Assembly: GCF_003148565.1 (NCBI RefSeq)
Contig: NZ_QGGL01000019.1
Coordinates: 1 to 64,000 of the forward strand
From: Tumebacillus permanentifrigoris
GTDB taxonomy: Bacteria > Bacillota > Bacilli > Tumebacillales > Tumebacillaceae
Direction: 5' to 3'
Length of the DNA: 64,000 nt
Shown here: one piece after another, positions 62,576-64,000 of the stretch
Layout of the letters: each line of letters starts with the position of its first letter
Position numbering within the stretch: the first letter of the stretch is position 1
Program-made: the position numbers and the translations under genes
The notes under the pieces: model-generated
The model's input: only the letters and a program-made list of their open reading frames with translations
What the model was told of the DNA's origin: nothing
The model's database searches: none

Positions 62576-62851
62576 CTAGATTCGGTGCATACCGCGGAAT
62601 AATTCCTCGCTCTGAATCGTGATCTGCAACCCCTGTTCCTCCCCTAATTGGGCGAACTTTGCTTGCAAATCTTTGAACGACATCGTGCTTGCCGACACAT
62701 CCACCACCATGATCATCGTGAAAAACTCATTCAAGACCGTTTGGCGAATATCTATGATGTTCAACTTGTACTCGGCCAACGCGAAGGTTACAGACGCAAT
62801 AATTCCGATCCGATCTAGGCCGACGACCGTTACGATCCCTTGTTTGCTCAT
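62576..62851 (-). CDS. UPF0237 ACT-domain protein
   Basis: A 91-residue single ACT domain (QGIVTVVGLDRIGIIASVTFALAEYKLNIIDIRQTV), a fold that binds amino acids in many regulators. Start at MSKQGIV with GGGAGGTAGG upstream. It is always found with UPF0210 genes in Bacillota. The glycine riboswitch ahead suggests glycine or a derivative as ligand. Confidence 0.9.
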   Translation of the reverse strand: MSKQGIVTVVGLDRIGIIASVTFALAEYKLNIIDIRQTVLNEFFTMIMVVDVSASTMSFKDLQAKFAQLGEEQGLQITIQSEELFRGMHRI

Positions 62852-62879
62852 CATCCTACCTCCCATTCCTTTTGAAAAC

Positions 62880-62919
62880 CAAAAAAGTCCATTTCTCAAC
62901 ATGAGAAATGGACAGAGTC
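62880..62919 (-). terminator. glycine-riboswitch expression platform
   Basis: On the transcript GUCCAUUUCUC pairs with GAGAAAUGGAC around 5 nt, followed by six U (terminator, 62881-62913). The alternative helix GGACAGAGUC (62938-62947) with GACUCUGUCC (62910-62919) shares GUCC with the terminator and borders the aptamer, so it can act as the antiterminator. Confidence 0.82.
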
Positions 62920-62935
62920 ACCGGAACTTACCAGC

Positions 62936-63030
62936 AAGACTCTGTCCTTTTGCCTGAGAGTTTCACAGGTTCAGAACCTGCTTGCCCCTTCGGCGCCCAC
63001 ATCAAGCGGGTCTCTCCAGAGTGTCGTCCA
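62936..63030 (-). promoter_or_regulatory. glycine riboswitch (single aptamer visible)
   Basis: The minus strand shows the glycine aptamer core in order: CTGGAGAGACC, GGGCGCCGAAGGGGCAAGC, a GAACCTGTGAAAC segment, and CTCTCAGGCAAAAGGACAGAG. I see one complete aptamer and no second full copy. A TATAAT at 63074-63079 is the likely -10. It controls UPF0237-UPF0210 through the terminator that follows. Confidence 0.93.
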
Positions 63031-63121
63031 GATACGGTTTTTTGATCCCGCACCCTTCACCCGACGGTCTTAAATTATAGAGGTAGTCTACCAGATCAGC
63101 CCGGATAAAGTCAAAATGCAA

Positions 63122-63154
63122 TAAAAAAGACGCCGGTTCTCGGCGTCCTTTTTA
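63122..63154. terminator. terminator after the 159-aa gene
   Basis: GACGCC and GGCGTC pair around 7 nt with A6 and T5 on opposite sides; on the minus strand it closes the 159-aa gene. Confidence 0.82.
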
Positions 63155-63631
63155 CTTCTGCATCCGCTTGTCCTTGACGAACGCTTCAAACTCCGCCGTG
63201 CCAGGCTGGGGGGCTTGTTGCATCTCATCCGAGTTCGCATGAACCGTGAAGCGCACCACATCCGGCTTGTCGTTGGTGACAATCTTGACGTCGACCGCTT
63301 GATACATCTGCATCCCGGTCAGAAACCGCGAGGCGATCCGGTAGCTGTCCTGCCAAGGGATCTCGCCCGTGACCGTGCTCGATGGGACGGACATCCACAC
63401 CGTCAGCTTGTCCTGCTCCCAGACCACCTTTTGCATCCGCCCACTCAAATCCAGCGCATCCAGCTCATGGACGACGCCGTCCATCTTCATGACGGGCACG
63501 GCCTGTTTGGCGGCACTGTGGTCCAAGACGCGGATGCTGCCCCATCGGGTCAACGCTTGGTCGGGCAACCACGATAGCGAGAGGGCGAGCACGATGGAGA
63601 GGCAGAGCGCAATCAGCATGCCTTTTGACAT
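63152..63631 (-). CDS. hypothetical exported or membrane-anchored protein (159 aa)
   Basis: An N-terminal hydrophobic helix (MLIALCLSIVLALSLSWL, about 4-22) without a clear cleavage site is followed by an extracytoplasmic domain of about 135 residues, mixed beta and helix. GGAGGGAG precedes the ATG. I do not recognise the family. It lies between mtrB and the riboswitch genes, with its own terminator. Confidence 0.75.
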   Translation of the reverse strand: MSKGMLIALCLSIVLALSLSWLPDQALTRWGSIRVLDHSAAKQAVPVMKMDGVVHELDALDLSGRMQKVVWEQDKLTVWMSVPSSTVTGEIPWQDSYRIASRFLTGMQMYQAVDVKIVTNDKPDVVRFTVHANSDEMQQAPQPGTAEFEAFVKDKRMQK

Positions 63632-63671
63632 ATCGGCTCCCTCCTTTCTACCATGCTATGCGCCTGTCCAA

Positions 63672-63700
63672 CAAAAAAGAGCAGGCTTTTCGCCCGCCCT
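63672..63700 (-). terminator. mtrB terminator
   Basis: On the minus strand GGGCGGGC and GCCTGCTC pair (with G-U pairs) and run into six T. Confidence 0.7.
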
Positions 63701-63707
63701 TCCCAGA

Positions 63708-63953
63708 TTATTCTTGATCTCCCGCTTCAATCACGCCATACTTAGTCATGACGGTTGCGCGTCCGCGAATCTTGACAGCAGAGGTGTGCTCAGTAAATTG
63801 TGCGATCAACACTTCACCGCGATCTAACTTTTCCGCATGGTGAAACCTCGTGTCCTGTCCGCGTGTCAAACCTATTACTTGAACTCCGTTGTCGTGCGCC
63901 TTGACTACAAAGTATTCGCAGTTTTGTCCATTGTCTTTCGTTGTTGTCATCAT
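63708..63953 (-). CDS. mtrB: trp RNA-binding attenuation protein (TRAP)
   Basis: An 81-residue subunit of the 11-mer ring that, with tryptophan bound, wraps RNA carrying (G/U)AG repeats. [48 protein letters not shown] and a final strand match Bacillus TRAP nearly residue for residue; LTRG-DT-FHH and the KIRG RNA-binding Lys/Arg are conserved. The start is one of two tandem ATGs after GGCGGGGATT. An extended -10 (TGGTATACT) precedes it at the window edge. Its targets, two GAG-repeat tracts, are at 36.1-36.3 kb. Confidence 0.97.
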   Translation of the reverse strand: MMTTTKDNGQNCEYFVVKAHDNGVQVIGLTRGQDTRFHHAEKLDRGEVLIAQFTEHTSAVKIRGRATVMTKYGVIEAGDQE

Positions 63954-64000
63954 AATCCCCGCCTTTTTCCAGTACAAATGTAGTATACCAAACGGCTGGC

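Noticed and set aside
1-64000. CRISPR arrays, insertion sequences and rRNA
   Set aside because: No regularly spaced repeats, no transposase-like frame and no rRNA-like sequence were seen on reading both strands.

Overview
The window reads as a chromosomal segment of a moderately GC-rich, low-phylum-GC Bacillales bacterium (Bacillota). The protein set and gene order look like the Alicyclobacillaceae/Tumebacillus side of the order, but that placement is inference. The evidence is: miaB-ricA-mutS-mutL-...-miaA-hfq in the Bacillus order; the hepS-menG-hepT-ndk-cheR-aroC(F)-aroB-aroH-trp-tyrA-aroA(E) supraoperon in the Bacillus order; an mtrB (TRAP) gene; GAAC-N4-GTTC LexA boxes; a cre box; and Gram-positive type Shine-Dalgarno sequences throughout. 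No CRISPR array, transposase or rRNA was found.

Layout. 1-1.8 kb is the edge of an integrated element: a tyrosine recombinase, two small genes and a terminator, abutting a tRNA-Trp/Gln/Leu cluster (1.9-2.3 kb). 2.4-16.7 kb is a sugar-utilisation region: a serine hydrolase, a GH2 glycosidase, a GH5-like lipoprotein, a binding-protein/MalF/MalG transporter with a DUF624 protein, and galT-galK-galE with a degenerate M24 protein and a ROK repressor. Both transcription units carry the same 13-bp motif just after the promoter, and the transporter leader also has a perfect cre box. 16.8-28.7 kb is housekeeping: hsp20, hfq, miaA, a methyltransferase, mutL, mutS, ricA, miaB, and an SOS-controlled Y-family polymerase. 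29-39 kb is the aromatic supraoperon. 39-46.4 kb holds three tandem M42 peptidases, a second pyrH-like gene, rluA, DUF1450, a GNAT gene and small genes. 46.5-51.1 kb is one gene for a 1542-residue pseudokinase-ATPase-TPR-GAF-GGDEF protein. 51.3-54.4 kb has a cytochrome c, a candidate small RNA, cheR, a patatin and ndk. 54.5-60.9 kb is a menaquinone operon (hepS-menG-ubiX-mqnE-mqnA-mqnC-hepT), in which futalosine-pathway genes sit inside the classic hep operon. 61-64 kb has a glycine riboswitch driving UPF0237-UPF0210, an unknown secreted or anchored protein, and mtrB.

The strongest regulatory story joins the two ends. mtrB (63.7 kb) encodes TRAP. The trp genes (from 36.1 kb) have their own promoter and a leader of about 250 nt with two GAG-repeat tracts on the transcribed strand: one of 7 GAG plus 2 CAG, and one of 10 GAG plus 1 UAG lying over the trpD start. 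An intrinsic terminator lies between them. trpE and trpG are not in the operon, so TRAP control appears to have been placed on trpD. trpF and trpB are one continuous reading frame, with a ribosome-binding site and ATG still present at the junction.

Other observations worth checking: the giant GGDEF protein whose kinase domain has lost its catalytic residues; the glycine riboswitch in front of genes of unknown function; an M42 paralogue lacking catalytic and metal ligands; and an intergenic unit with promoter and terminator but no reading frame (51.79-51.99 kb).
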